Part shown: piece after piece, positions 1 through 9,447 of the stretch
How positions within the stretch are numbered: the first letter of the stretch is position 1
Layout: every line of letters begins with the position of its first letter
Assembly (NCBI GenBank): GCA_035621215.1
Contig: CP141729.1
Location: forward strand, 2,998,944-3,062,943
Direction of reading: 5' to 3'
Source: Oscillospiraceae bacterium MB08-C2-2
GTDB lineage: Bacteria; Bacillota; Clostridia; Oscillospirales; Ruminococcaceae
DNA: 64,000 bases
Notes under the pieces: generated by a model
Told to the model about the DNA's origin: nothing
The model's input: only the letters and a program-made list of their open reading frames with translations
The model's database searches: none
Position numbers and translations under genes: made by a program

Positions 1-123
1 TGATTTTTCACATAGGAACTAGTAAAATGAAAAAAGAAAGCAGTGTTTCCTTCACGGAGCTTTTGCATAGAGGGGCAAGCCACTGGCTGGAAGCGGAATA
101 AGTATAAAAAAGAGGGGCTATTT

Positions 124-1296
124 ATGACAAATCAGGAAAAAGCACTGGAGCTTCATAAACAGTGGCGCGGAAAAATCCGAGTGGAACCCAATTGCCCTAT
201 GGGAACAAGAGAAGAGCTGGCCTTGGCTTATACACCGGGGGTGGCGGAGCCTTGCAAGCTGATCAGCAAGGAGCCCGAACTGAGCTACCTTTATACCCGC
301 CGGTGGAATACGGTGGCGGTGGTAACCGATGGAACCGCTGTGCTGGGGTTGGGGGATATCGGCCCGGAGGCTGGTATGCCGGTTATGGAAGGCAAATGTG
401 CCTTGTTCAGTGCCTTTGGGGGGATTGATGCCATTCCTCTATGCGTGCGCAGCAAGGAAGTGGAGGATATAGTCAAAACTGTTACTTTGTTGGCAGGCAG
501 CTTTGGCGGCATAAATTTAGAGGATATTTCGGCTCCCCGCTGTTTTGAAATTGAGCGCAGGCTCAAGGAAAGCTGCGATATACCGATTTTTCATGACGAT
601 CAGCACGGCACTGCGGTGGTGGTGGTTGCGGCAGTATTCAACGCCTTAAAGCTGGTTAAAAAAGAAATTGGGCAAATTCGAGTGGTGGTCAGCGGTGCAG
701 GAGCCGCCGGTATGGCGGTAGCCTCCCTTCTGATGGAGGTAGGGGTGCGCCATCTTGCCATGGCGGATATTCACGGCCCTCTCTATAAAGGCCGGGTCAA
801 TATGGATGCTTTTCAGAAAGAAATGGCGGAGGTGACCAACATGGAAGGCATAACCGGGGCTTTGGCGGATTTGATGGTGGGTGCCGACCTATTTGTGGGG
901 GTTTCCGCTCCCAATTTGGTAACCGCCGAAATGGTCAGAAGCATGAACCGTGACCCGATTATTTTTGCTATGGCCAACCCGGTGCCGGAAATTGATTATG
1001 ACCTTGCTAAAGAAAACGGTGTGGCGGTTATGGGCACCGGGCGTTCTGATTACCCCAACCAGATCAACAATGTTCTGGCTTTTCCCGGGATTTTCCGTGG
1101 TGTGCTGGATGCAAGAGCCAAAGAGGTCAACGATGAAATGAAAATTGCGGCGGCAAAAGCGATTGCAGACTTGGTCAGCGATGAAGAGCTTTCACCTGAG
1201 TTTATTATTCCCTCTGCGCTGGACCCAAAGGTTGCCCCAGCTGTTGCGGCGGCGGTTGCAAAGGCTGCGGCGGAAAGTGGAACAGCCCGGATTTGA
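124..1296 (+). CDS. NAD(P)-dependent malic enzyme (malate to pyruvate and CO2)
   Basis: Oxidative decarboxylation of L-malate to pyruvate in the cytoplasm. The 390-residue product shows the malic-enzyme signatures YTPGVAEPC near the start, VVTDGTAVLGLGDIGP, the metal-site region DDQHGTA, and a GAGAAG dinucleotide-binding loop in the second half. Its length fits the short bacterial form without an acetyltransferase domain. I start at the ATG at 124, behind a GAGGGGC ribosome site; an in-frame ATG at 43 would add 27 residues unlike the family. It is convergent with the phosphate butyryltransferase gene, and a shared terminator lies between them. NAD versus NADP preference cannot be read from sequence here. 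Confidence 0.93.
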   Translation: MTNQEKALELHKQWRGKIRVEPNCPMGTREELALAYTPGVAEPCKLISKEPELSYLYTRRWNTVAVVTDGTAVLGLGDIGPEAGMPVMEGKCALFSAFGGIDAIPLCVRSKEVEDIVKTVTLLAGSFGGINLEDISAPRCFEIERRLKESCDIPIFHDDQHGTAVVVVAAVFNALKLVKKEIGQIRVVVSGAGAAGMAVASLLMEVGVRHLAMADIHGPLYKGRVNMDAFQKEMAEVTNMEGITGALADLMVGADLFVGVSAPNLVTAEMVRSMNRDPIIFAMANPVPEIDYDLAKENGVAVMGTGRSDYPNQINNVLAFPGIFRGVLDARAKEVNDEMKIAAAKAIADLVSDEELSPEFIIPSALDPKVAPAVAAAVAKAAAESGTARI

Positions 1297-1317
1297 TTTC
1301 ACCACATATTCAATAAT

Positions 1318-1350
1318 AAAAGAGGATGCAGGCTTGTCTGCATCCTCTTC
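1318..1350. terminator. bidirectional terminator between convergent genes
   Basis: A perfect stem (AAGAGGATGCAG against its complement, loop of six) lies between the malic enzyme stop and the stop of the minus-strand gene. It is flanked by A-rich and T-rich sequence, so it can serve both transcripts. Confidence 0.75.
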
Positions 1351-1370
1351 TTGCATAAAGTGCGCATAAT

Positions 1371-2270
1371 CTATTGGCAGGCTCCCACAGCCGCCGCACA
1401 GGCAATGGAATACACCTTGCTCTGGTGGGAATCGGCCCGGGAGGTCAGCGCAATGGGAACACGAGCGCCCATGACCACGCCGCCCATCAAGCAGTCGCCC
1501 ATATTCACCATTGCCTTCATAGCGGCGTTGCCGGCTTCTATGTTGGGCATCAGAAGAATATCGGCCTGACCAGCCACCGGGGAATCCACCCCTTTGTGGC
1601 GGGCGGCTTCGGCATTCAGCACTAGATCCATAGCGAGAGGGCCATCCACAATGCAGTCTCGAATCTGGCCCCGACGGTTCATCATGGTTAATAAGGCAGC
1701 ATCGATTGTGGGAGGCATATCCGGGTTCACCAGCTCTACAGCGGCAATAGCGGCCACCTTAGGCTGTTTCACCCCCATAGCCGAAGCCATTTTGACTGCA
1801 TTGGCAATGAGCTCGGCTTTGGTTTTTAGGTCCGGATACATCACCATGGCGCTATCTGTGATAAAAAGGGTGCGCCCGGTGGAAAGGCAGTGCATGGCCC
1901 CCACATGAGAGAGGGTTTTCCCGGTACGCAGTCCTTTTTCTCGATGAAGCACTGCCCGTAGCAGATCGGCTGTTTGGAGCAAGCCCTTCATCAGCATATC
2001 CGCTTCCCCTTGGCGCACCAGCTCCACCGCCAATGCGGCAGAGCGGATAGGGCCTTCCGATTGGATTACAGGCATACCGGTCAAATCCAAGCTGAGCCGG
2101 CGGGCAAGCTCTTGAATCGTGGTGGTATCTCCAATTAAAACAGGCAATGTTATGCCCAAATGCAAACTTTCATGAGCCGCCTTGAGAACCTCGTCGTCTT
2201 CGGCGGCTGCGATAGCCAGCCTTTGGGGAGAGCGGGTTTTCAATTGGGCGGTTAAGGCTTCTAAATTCAT
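1371..2270 (-). CDS. ptb: phosphate butyryltransferase
   Basis: Transfers the acyl group of butyryl-CoA (or a related acyl-CoA) to phosphate, giving the acyl phosphate used by butyrate kinase for ATP synthesis. The 299-residue product has the PTA_PTB fold features: VLIGD near the N-terminus, an ITDSAMVMYPD stretch mid-protein, and the C-terminal DILLMPNIEAGN and GARVPI segments. Length fits Ptb rather than the longer phosphotransacetylases. The start at 2270 has AAGGAG at a good distance; a start at 2297 would precede that site. No butyrate kinase gene is adjacent, which is unusual for ptb. Substrate preference is inferred from family resemblance only. Confidence 0.85.
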   Translation of the reverse strand: MNLEALTAQLKTRSPQRLAIAAAEDDEVLKAAHESLHLGITLPVLIGDTTTIQELARRLSLDLTGMPVIQSEGPIRSAALAVELVRQGEADMLMKGLLQTADLLRAVLHREKGLRTGKTLSHVGAMHCLSTGRTLFITDSAMVMYPDLKTKAELIANAVKMASAMGVKQPKVAAIAAVELVNPDMPPTIDAALLTMMNRRGQIRDCIVDGPLAMDLVLNAEAARHKGVDSPVAGQADILLMPNIEAGNAAMKAMVNMGDCLMGGVVMGARVPIALTSRADSHQSKVYSIACAAAVGACQ

Positions 2271-2309
2271 AAACAGATTTCTCCTTAAAGGCCCCACAGT
2301 AACAGGCTT

Positions 2310-3026
2310 CTATTCTTCCCAGTTGTGCCAGACATTCTGCACATCGTCGTTATCTTCCAACATATCCAGCAGCTTTTCCATTTTGACTCTATTATCGTCA
2401 TCCAGCCGCACATAGGTGGAAGGAACATATTCCGGCTCGGCGGATTCAAAGGTATAGCCTTTGGCCTCCAAAGCCTCACGGGTTTTTCCTACTTCATTGG
2501 GGGAGGTGAAAATTTCAACGGCCTCGGCTTCAATATCAAAGTCGATGGCGCCGCATTCCAAGCAGTCCTCCATCACTTTATCCTCATCCAGACCATTGTT
2601 TTCAATAATCAGTATGCCCTTGCGCTCAAATAAAAATCCAACGCTTCCGCTCTGGCCGAGATTACCGCCGTTTTTATCAAAATAATGGCGAAGATCACCT
2701 GCTGTGCGGTTGCGGTTATCGGTGAGGCACTCCACCATAACAGCCACGCCATTAGGGCCGTAGCCTTCGTAGGTGATGCTCTCGTAATTATCGTTATCCT
2801 TATCCCCGGCCTTTTTAATGGCCCGCTCAATGTTATCGTTGGGGACATTGAGCGATTTGGCTTTGGAAATCAAATCCCGCAGCTTGCCGTTGGCGATGGG
2901 GTCTGAGCCGCCCTCGCGAATGGCAACAGCCATTTCACGGCCGATCTTGGTGAAAATCTTGGCTCTCTGGGCATCGGTCTTGCCCTTTTTGCGTTTGATG
3001 GTGCTCCATTTAGAATGACCTGACAT
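2310..3026 (-). CDS. YebC/PmpR family protein (TACO1-like)
   Basis: A 238-residue YebC-family protein. The N-terminus MSGHSKWSTIKRKK and the following AQRAKIFTKIGREM are diagnostic, and the acidic C-terminal half matches the full-length family. Members act as DNA-binding regulators or as translation factors that help ribosomes through difficult motifs such as polyproline; the sequence does not tell which applies. It sits 29 bp after the kinase-like gene and 40 bp before ptb on the same strand, so the three may be cotranscribed. Confidence 0.92.
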   Translation of the reverse strand: MSGHSKWSTIKRKKGKTDAQRAKIFTKIGREMAVAIREGGSDPIANGKLRDLISKAKSLNVPNDNIERAIKKAGDKDNDNYESITYEGYGPNGVAVMVECLTDNRNRTAGDLRHYFDKNGGNLGQSGSVGFLFERKGILIIENNGLDEDKVMEDCLECGAIDFDIEAEAVEIFTSPNEVGKTREALEAKGYTFESAEPEYVPSTYVRLDDDNRVKMEKLLDMLEDNDDVQNVWHNWEE

Positions 3027-3054
3027 AAAAGAAATCGCCCTTTCCTAAAAAAAT

Positions 3055-4779
3055 CTATTCATCGTCATCCAAATCCAGACTGTCAAAAAAGGATGGAGGC
3101 CGGGAGGAAGAAGCCTCCTGTGCCGGCGTAGATTTACTGGAGGAATCCGCAGCAGGGGTAATCATCAAAATCACCTTATCCCGCTTGAGGTCTATTTTGG
3201 TTCCTTCCTCCGGTAAAGTGGTGATAACAGTATCGGGGCTGATAGAAGGCTCTGCCTTTTCCAAGAATTCAAACTGAATGCCCAGCTCGGTGAGAATTAC
3301 CATGGCCTCGCTGCGGGTTTTACCCACAAGTGCAGGAACCTCCAGCTCTTCTTTGCCTTTGCTGACAACCAGAGTAACATTGCCACGGTTGACCATTGCG
3401 GTTCCCTCTGTGGGAGATTGGCTGACCACAATGCCAGCTTCGTATATATCGTTGAATTCTTCCTTAATGACAAAATCAAAGCGTTCCTGATAGGCCTGAT
3501 TGCTTTGAATATCCACCAGCTTTTTGCCCACAAACAGGGGGACGGCATTATCGGGGACAGCGGCGCCTGATTCTTCCTCCCAAAGGGAAGATTCTGCCGA
3601 TGAAGAGGAATGGTTGCCCCTGATCGCATCAGCACCGTAATGAGTTACATAATACCACACTGCGCCAAAAAGGAAAAGTACCGTAACCACCAAAGCCAGC
3701 GCCACATATAAGATGTTGCGCAGGGTAAGCCGGTGCTTTTCTGCTCGTTCCTGAGCACGAATGCGGGCAAGCTCTTTTTTTTCACGGGCCAGATTGTCAT
3801 AAACCATGGTGCTGTCGGATTCCCTTTGCAGCAGCTGGCCGGCCACACTGCCCACAACCTGTGTGCGCTGGTTGGTGGAAAGCTCCATCGCCTTTTGAAC
3901 CGCATCGGAAATCGCCTGTGGAACATCAGTCAGCTCAGCCAGAGTGGCCAGAGGCCGATCCGGGCTGCGCATGATGGATTTAGGCGGAACAAAGCCGGTC
4001 AAAACCCGGTAAAGCAATGCGCCCAAGGCATAAACATCGGTCCAAGAGCCCTGCCAGCCGTTGGCGGAATATTGCTCGGGAGCGCTGTAGCCGTTGAACA
4101 GCTCTGCGCTCAGCTCGCTTTTTGCTGTGCGGGTGGCAGCCAGCGCAAAATCCCACAGGTAAAGCCTGCCCGCTTCATCGATGTAGATGGTGTAAGGGGA
4201 AAGACCCCGGTGGAGAGAGCCTTGTGCATGGATATTATCCACTGTATTCAGCAGAGGCATCATCAGCTTTTGAGTTTCCTCTAAAGAAAGCTTGCCCCCG
4301 TGATCGATGAGATAATCCTCCAGACTTTGTACACCCAGATCCTCATAGATGGCGTATACGGTGTTGTTGGCGCAGAAGGCATCCAGAATGGGAATCACCG
4401 CATCCGAAATGCTCAGTCTCCGAACCTCGTTGCAGAGATCCTGAAAATCCGACATCAACGCCTTGCACTGTGCACCCATGCCGGGAAGCGGCTCTAAAAA
4501 GCCGGTATCCGCTCGGCGGCCAGCTAAAGTGGTGGGGAAGTATTCCCGGATCCAAACCCGGCTTTTGCGCAGGCGGTCATAGCCTATGTAAGTGGCGCCC
4601 TCGCCGTTATAGCGATCCACACGCCCCAGCAGATAGCGGTCTTGCAGGCTGGTTCCCGGTGGGAGATAATCAGGGTTGTGAAAAGCGTGGTCGCCCTGAT
4701 ATTCACAAAACCCACAGCTTCCATCCTCCCGGAGAGGATTCATACAGCCCATGCAAAGGGATGTATCACTTTTATTCAT
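3055..4779 (-). CDS. PASTA-domain membrane protein with a degenerate kinase domain (probable pseudokinase)
   Basis: A 574-residue protein. An N-terminal zinc ribbon (Cys9, 12, 22, 25) precedes a kinase-like domain (about 45-320), one membrane helix (about 355-376), two PASTA repeats (about 412-475 and 478-543) and a Ser/Pro/acidic tail. PASTA domains bind muropeptides outside the cell. The glycine-rich loop survives around residues 58-67 and APE at 233-235. The ATP-anchoring lysine is Arg78, the catalytic HRD is His-Arg-Gly (190-192), the following metal-binding Asn is Thr197, and DFG is Asp-Phe-Ala (210-212). These losses argue against phosphotransfer. I start at 4779 because the upstream GTG at 4791 overlaps the ribosome site. 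Confidence 0.85.
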   Translation of the reverse strand: MNKSDTSLCMGCMNPLREDGSCGFCEYQGDHAFHNPDYLPPGTSLQDRYLLGRVDRYNGEGATYIGYDRLRKSRVWIREYFPTTLAGRRADTGFLEPLPGMGAQCKALMSDFQDLCNEVRRLSISDAVIPILDAFCANNTVYAIYEDLGVQSLEDYLIDHGGKLSLEETQKLMMPLLNTVDNIHAQGSLHRGLSPYTIYIDEAGRLYLWDFALAATRTAKSELSAELFNGYSAPEQYSANGWQGSWTDVYALGALLYRVLTGFVPPKSIMRSPDRPLATLAELTDVPQAISDAVQKAMELSTNQRTQVVGSVAGQLLQRESDSTMVYDNLAREKKELARIRAQERAEKHRLTLRNILYVALALVVTVLFLFGAVWYYVTHYGADAIRGNHSSSSAESSLWEEESGAAVPDNAVPLFVGKKLVDIQSNQAYQERFDFVIKEEFNDIYEAGIVVSQSPTEGTAMVNRGNVTLVVSKGKEELEVPALVGKTRSEAMVILTELGIQFEFLEKAEPSISPDTVITTLPEEGTKIDLKRDKVILMITPAADSSSKSTPAQEASSSRPPSFFDSLDLDDDE

Positions 4780-5299
4780 GAAAATAATCACCCTTCAAAA
4801 CAGTTCCCTGCTGTGCTCAAAATACTCCGAGCCGCAGGATAAGAATGCAGTATTGCTTGGTTTCAGTTCCCGGTATGCAAAGATTCAATAATGTTGCAGA
4901 TCAATTCTGCCTACAAAAAAAGCCGTCACAACCGCTTAGTTTATCATACAATGTTTACGTGCCTTTTTCAAGTTTCGAATGGTGACAAACAGTTATGGAA
5001 AAATGAAAAAGCTCGTCTGCCCATGGTATGCAGCCGGAGCAGCAGGAGCGGGCTTTGGTCAATAGGCCAACCGGCCAAGGCATCGCAGATAAGAAAATGG
5101 ATATATGGTGTAAACGATGCATCTGTCTAAAAGCTTATAGGCAATAAATATGTCCATATGATTATCAAGGGAAAATACAAAAGGACCATGGCGAATTGTA
5201 ACATGCGCTTTAAAATTTTTCAAATAAAATTTTATGCGTAGCCATGCGGGTTTGAGTGAAAAGAGCAGCTGCAATTTTCGGAAATTCACTAAAGTGGAT
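4780..5299. other. intergenic region upstream of the flagellin array
   Basis: About 500 bp between the divergent kinase-like gene and the first flagellin promoter. I see no gene or RNA with support. The region is rather AT-rich and presumably holds the promoter of the minus-strand kinase-yebC-ptb unit. Confidence 0.4.
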
Positions 5300-5327
5300 T
5301 AAAGTTATGCCGGATGATTCCCGATAA
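5300..5327 (+). promoter_or_regulatory. SigD (sigma-28) promoter of flagellin 1
   Basis: TAAA at 5300-5303, a 16-bp spacer, then CCCGATAA at 5320-5327. This matches the Bacillus SigD consensus TAAA-N15-CCGATAT closely and lies about 125 bp upstream of the flagellin start. Confidence 0.75.
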
Positions 5328-5453
5328 TACTAATGAAAGCGGTGCAGAGAGCCGCACAGCAAAACAAAACCCGGCTTGGATAAAGGATTTATCAGGGCTG
5401 CGGGGTTTAGAAGGCGTATTTATAGAAGGACTATCGCAAGGAGGAAAAAACCA

Positions 5454-6656
5454 ATGATTATTCAGCATAATATTTCTGCTCTGAATGCCCAAAGACAGTT
5501 GGGCATAAACAATTCTAGTTCTGCCAGCAATTTGGAAAAGCTTTCTTCCGGTTATAAGATCAACCGTGCTGCCGATGATGCCGCCGGTCTTGCCATCTCA
5601 GAAAAAATGAGAGGCCAGATTCGGGGCTTGGCTATGGCCGAAAGCAATGCCCAGAACGGTATCTCTCTGATCAAAACAGCAGAGGGTGGCCTTAACGAGA
5701 CCCATGCCATTCTCCAGAGAATGAGAGAATTGGCAGTGCAGTCTGCCAACGGTACTTATGATGACGAAGTGGATCGCCTGAATATTAATAAGGAAGTCAG
5801 TGCCCTCAAGCTGGAAATTGACCGTATCGCTGCTTCCACCAATTATAACGGCATCAGCCTCTTGGATGGTTCCTTGGGCGGTGAGGTTATGAAAACAAAA
5901 TCCGCTGCTTTGGAAGGGGTCGGCATTAAAAGTGCGGCTACTTTCGTCATGACAGGAACTAAGGTCGCCTCCGGCACCACCGTTAATTTGGTTGTGCGCC
6001 ATAGCGGAACGGCCAAAGGAATTGCCTTACAAGTGGGTACCGAAACCATTACTGGTAAAACATCGGATGGCAACACCTATACTTTTAGCACAACTGATGG
6101 GGCTATCTTCACCTTGGCACAGGCTGCGGGTGTTTTTAAGTCTGATAGCACAGTTGGCGGCGTTATCACCGGAATGAAGGTAAATGCAGGCGGTGATACT
6201 CTTAATTATAGTGATCTCATGGTTGCAAAGGCTGCCTCTGAATTATCCTTCCAAATCGGGGCCAACGGCACTGCCGATCAGCAGGTGGGTCTCAAGGTCT
6301 TTAATATGTCTACCGCTTATATTGGAGACAGGGAAAGCGGAAATTACATCAATGATGTGACGGTTACTGTACAGGACGATGCCAATGCGGCTATCGGCGT
6401 TATTGACAAAGCCATCAATCAGGTTTCTACCCAGCGTGCAGGCCTTGGTGCTCTGCAAAACCGTTTGGAGCACACCATCAACAACTTGGGCGTAACACAG
6501 GAAAACCTGCAGGCTGCTGAAAGCACCGTCCGTGATGTAGACATGGCGAAGGAGATGATGGAGTTCACCAAAAACAACATCCTTTCGCAGGCCGCACAGG
6601 CTATGCTGGCACAGGCAAACCAGCTTCCTCAGGGCGTGCTTCAGCTGCTTCGGTAA
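5454..6656 (+). CDS. flagellin 1 (divergent copy)
   Basis: Flagellar filament subunit of 401 residues, exported by the flagellar type III system. The N-terminal D0/D1 helices begin MIIQHNISALNAQRQLG, and the C-terminal half ends in the conserved AMLAQANQLPQGVLQLLR. The central region (about residues 145-280) is low-complexity and differs from all other copies. The start at 5454 follows AAGGAGG. This copy differs from copies 2-6 in its ends as well (for example KINRAADDAAG rather than RINRAGDDAAG). It has its own SigD promoter and terminator, so it is an independent unit. Confidence 0.96.
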   Translation: MIIQHNISALNAQRQLGINNSSSASNLEKLSSGYKINRAADDAAGLAISEKMRGQIRGLAMAESNAQNGISLIKTAEGGLNETHAILQRMRELAVQSANGTYDDEVDRLNINKEVSALKLEIDRIAASTNYNGISLLDGSLGGEVMKTKSAALEGVGIKSAATFVMTGTKVASGTTVNLVVRHSGTAKGIALQVGTETITGKTSDGNTYTFSTTDGAIFTLAQAAGVFKSDSTVGGVITGMKVNAGGDTLNYSDLMVAKAASELSFQIGANGTADQQVGLKVFNMSTAYIGDRESGNYINDVTVTVQDDANAAIGVIDKAINQVSTQRAGLGALQNRLEHTINNLGVTQENLQAAESTVRDVDMAKEMMEFTKNNILSQAAQAMLAQANQLPQGVLQLLR

Positions 6657-6690
6657 GTGTGGGTGCCTCATCTATATTATTTATGCAACC

Positions 6691-6724
6691 AAAAGTGGGC
6701 GGATTCTTTCTGCCCGCTTTTTTT
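6691..6724 (+). terminator. terminator of flagellin 1
   Basis: An AAGTGGGC / GCCCGCTT stem is followed by a run of seven T, 35 bp after the flagellin stop. Confidence 0.85.
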
Positions 6725-6737
6725 GTCCTATTCTCTC

Positions 6738-6764
6738 TAAAGTGCGAGATGGATCGCCCGATAT
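6738..6764 (+). promoter_or_regulatory. SigD promoter of flagellin 2
   Basis: TAAA at 6738-6741 (preceded by C), a 15-bp spacer, and CCCGATAT at 6757-6764. This is a near-perfect SigD promoter about 140 bp upstream of the second flagellin gene. Confidence 0.8.
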
Positions 6765-6790
6765 ACAGTGTATAGAAGGTCTATCTTCTG

Positions 6791-6826
6791 TATCAGGCAA
6801 TATTACCGCGCAGATATTACCTGATA
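6791..6826 (+). promoter_or_regulatory. hairpin in the flagellin 2 leader
   Basis: Arms 6791-6803 and 6814-6826 pair at 12 of 13 positions within the predicted untranslated leader. Because it lies just downstream of the SigD promoter, I infer a 5'-end stabilising structure of the kind common on abundant mRNAs. Confidence 0.45.
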
Positions 6827-6907
6827 GCTCCTGACCGGCTGACGGAACAGCTGGGGGGCTGGGACAATATACAAAAAACCTTAGAAAATCACAAGGAGGA
6901 ATTTCGT

Positions 6908-8089
6908 ATGATTATTCAACACAATATTTCTGCTCTGAATTCCCACAGACAGCTTGGCATCAACAATGCCAGCACTGCAAAGAATCTGGAGAAGCTCTCA
7001 TCCGGTTATCGGATCAACCGTGCCGGTGACGATGCCGCCGGTCTTGCTATCTCTGAAAAAATGAGAGGCCAGATCCGTGGTCTTGAAATGGCCACCCAGA
7101 ATGCCCAGAACGGCGTATCCCTGATTCAGACAGCAGAGGGCGGCCTCAATGAGACCCATGCCATCCTGCAGAGAATGAGAGAGCTGGCTGTTCAGTCTGC
7201 CAACGGCACCTATGACGATGACGTTGACCGTCTCAATCTGGATGAAGAAGTTCAGGCTCTGAAAGCTGAGATTGACCGCATCGCTGAGTATACCTCCTAC
7301 AACGGCATTAAGCTGCTGGATGGCTCTTTGGGCGGCAAGGAGGTGGCTTCTGCTGGTGATGTTCGGACTGCAATCGGTGGTTCTGCTGCTGCTGCTGTGA
7401 CCATTGTTCTCAATTCTGGTGCTGGGGCTCAGGCTCTTTCCGGAAAAACCGCTACTCTTATTATGCGCAGCGGTGGTAAGTATGCTCTTCAGGTAGACGG
7501 CAAGACCTATTCTATGGGCACTGGCAATGCTTTTAAGGTAGGCACTGGTGCCGATGATACTGTTATTTTGGGAACTGGCTTTGCAGCCTCTACCAAAGCG
7601 GGTGTTATCACAGGCGTTGAGTTAACTGCTGCTGGTGCTGACTATTCCAATGCCATGGTGGGCAACAAAGCCTCCGAGCTGACCTTCCAGATCGGAGCCA
7701 ACGGCACAGCCGACCAGAAGGTTGGCCTCCATGTGGATAACATGGCCACCGGCTATCTGGGCAACGCTACCGATGGTTATGTAGCGGCTGTTTCGGTTGC
7801 TTCTCAGACCTCTGCTAATGCTGCTATCGGCACCATTGATGCAGCTATCAACCAGGTTTCCACCCAGCGTGCAGGTCTTGGTGCTCTCCAGAACCGTTTG
7901 GAGCACACCATCAACAACCTGGGCGTAACACGGGAGAATCTGCAGTCTGCTGAAAGCTCTATCCGTGATGTAGATATGGCAAAAGAAATGATGGATTTCA
8001 CTAAGAACAACATCCTTTCTCAGGCTGCTCAGGCAATGCTGGCTCAGGCCAATCAGCTGCCTCAGGGTATCCTCCAGCTGCTCCGGTAA
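6908..8089 (+). CDS. flagellin 2
   Basis: A 393-residue flagellin. Residues 1-145 and the last 110 or so are almost identical to copies 3-6 even at the DNA level, while the centre (about 146-280) is variable and rich in Ala, Gly, Thr and Val. The centre is closest to that of copy 6 (shared SGGKYALQVDGKTYS), pointing to duplication across the array. AAGGAGG precedes the ATG. It is probably the first gene of a transcript with copy 3, because no terminator separates them. Confidence 0.96.
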   Translation: MIIQHNISALNSHRQLGINNASTAKNLEKLSSGYRINRAGDDAAGLAISEKMRGQIRGLEMATQNAQNGVSLIQTAEGGLNETHAILQRMRELAVQSANGTYDDDVDRLNLDEEVQALKAEIDRIAEYTSYNGIKLLDGSLGGKEVASAGDVRTAIGGSAAAAVTIVLNSGAGAQALSGKTATLIMRSGGKYALQVDGKTYSMGTGNAFKVGTGADDTVILGTGFAASTKAGVITGVELTAAGADYSNAMVGNKASELTFQIGANGTADQKVGLHVDNMATGYLGNATDGYVAAVSVASQTSANAAIGTIDAAINQVSTQRAGLGALQNRLEHTINNLGVTRENLQSAESSIRDVDMAKEMMDFTKNNILSQAAQAMLAQANQLPQGILQLLR

Positions 8090-8197
8090 TTATTATCTTG
8101 ACTTTTGCAGGCGCCGGAAGTGGAAAAAGGAAATGACCCTTCCGGCAGGTCTGCGGCTTTTGTATAGACTTAACACACTTACAAGGAGGAACATTTC
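8090..8197 (+). repeat. 108-bp inter-flagellin spacer, copy 1
   Basis: This spacer is repeated at 10948-11055 and 12247-12354 with only two to five substitutions. It contains a GCCGGAAG/CTTCCGGC hairpin and the AAGGAGG ribosome site of the next gene. I see no SigD promoter in it. Confidence 0.9.
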
Positions 8198-9415
8198 ATG
8201 ATTATTCAACACAATATTTCCGCCCTGAATTCTCACAGACAGCTTGGCATCAACAATGCCAGCACTGCAAAGAATCTGGAGAAGCTTTCTTCCGGTTACC
8301 GGATCAACCGTGCCGGTGACGATGCCGCCGGTCTTGCTATCTCTGAAAAAATGAGAGGCCAGATCCGTGGCCTTGAAATGGCAACCCAGAATGCCCAGAA
8401 CGGCGTATCCCTGATTCAGACAGCAGAGGGCGGCCTCAATGAGACCCATGCCATCCTGCAGAGAATGAGAGAGCTTGCTGTTCAGTCTGCCAACGGCACC
8501 TACGATGATGACGTTGACCGTCTCAATCTGGATGAAGAGGTTCAGGCTCTGAAGGCTGAGATTGACCGTATCGCCACCTACACCTCCTACAACGGCATTA
8601 AGCTGCTGGATGGTTCTTTGGGCGGTAAGGCTGGTTCTGCCGCAATGGCTGATGTAGGCCTTGGTGCCTTGAATACCAACTACACTATTGCTGGTGGTAC
8701 TGGTTTTGCATCAGGGGCATCTTACAGCGGCTCCGCTACTTTTATTATCCGGGAGAATGATGTTCTGGTTCAGGTTGCGGGGATGAGCGGTGTTCAAAAG
8801 GTTACCAAGGCTGCTGCTGCTTTTGCCTTTAAAGATGCACAGGGTGCTACTATTACAGCTAGCGTAAACTCCACCGCCATGAAGGAAGGCGTTGTTTCTG
8901 GATTCAAGTGGTCTTATACAGCAGTTGCCGATGGTACGGCTATTGATGGTGCTACTGACACTGCTGACCTTTCTGGAGTAATGGTTGCTAACAAAAATTC
9001 TGAGCTGACCTTCCAAATCGGAGCCAACGGCACCGCTGACCAGAAGGTGGGTCTCCATGTGGATAACATGTCTACCATGTATCTGGGCAACACAGACGAT
9101 GGCTATGTGATGGATGTATCGGTTACAACCCAGACCTCTGCTAACACTGCTATCGGCACCATTGATGCAGCTATCAACCAGGTTTCCACCCAGCGTGCAG
9201 GCCTTGGTGCTCTCCAGAACCGTTTGGAGCACACCATCAACAACCTGGGTGTAACACGGGAGAATCTGCAGTCTGCTGAAAGCTCTATCCGTGATGTAGA
9301 CATGGCAAAAGAAATGATGGATTTCACCAAGAATAACATCCTTTCTCAGGCTGCTCAGGCAATGCTGGCTCAGGCCAATCAGCTGCCTCAGGGTATCCTC
9401 CAGCTGCTCCGGTAA
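8198..9415 (+). CDS. flagellin 3
   Basis: A 405-residue flagellin with the same conserved ends as copies 2 and 4-6 and its own central insert, which carries a distinctive FIIRENDVLVQVAGMSG stretch. Conserved D0/D1 sequences with a divergent centre fit a surface-exposed D2/D3 domain. The gene follows a 108-bp repeated spacer, so it is likely read through from the copy 2 promoter. A strong hairpin 32 bp after the stop probably ends this transcript. Confidence 0.96.
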   Translation: MIIQHNISALNSHRQLGINNASTAKNLEKLSSGYRINRAGDDAAGLAISEKMRGQIRGLEMATQNAQNGVSLIQTAEGGLNETHAILQRMRELAVQSANGTYDDDVDRLNLDEEVQALKAEIDRIATYTSYNGIKLLDGSLGGKAGSAAMADVGLGALNTNYTIAGGTGFASGASYSGSATFIIRENDVLVQVAGMSGVQKVTKAAAAFAFKDAQGATITASVNSTAMKEGVVSGFKWSYTAVADGTAIDGATDTADLSGVMVANKNSELTFQIGANGTADQKVGLHVDNMSTMYLGNTDDGYVMDVSVTTQTSANTAIGTIDAAINQVSTQRAGLGALQNRLEHTINNLGVTRENLQSAESSIRDVDMAKEMMDFTKNNILSQAAQAMLAQANQLPQGILQLLR

Positions 9416-9447
9416 TTTCAGTTATTTCAAAATTCTCACTGTTGAAA

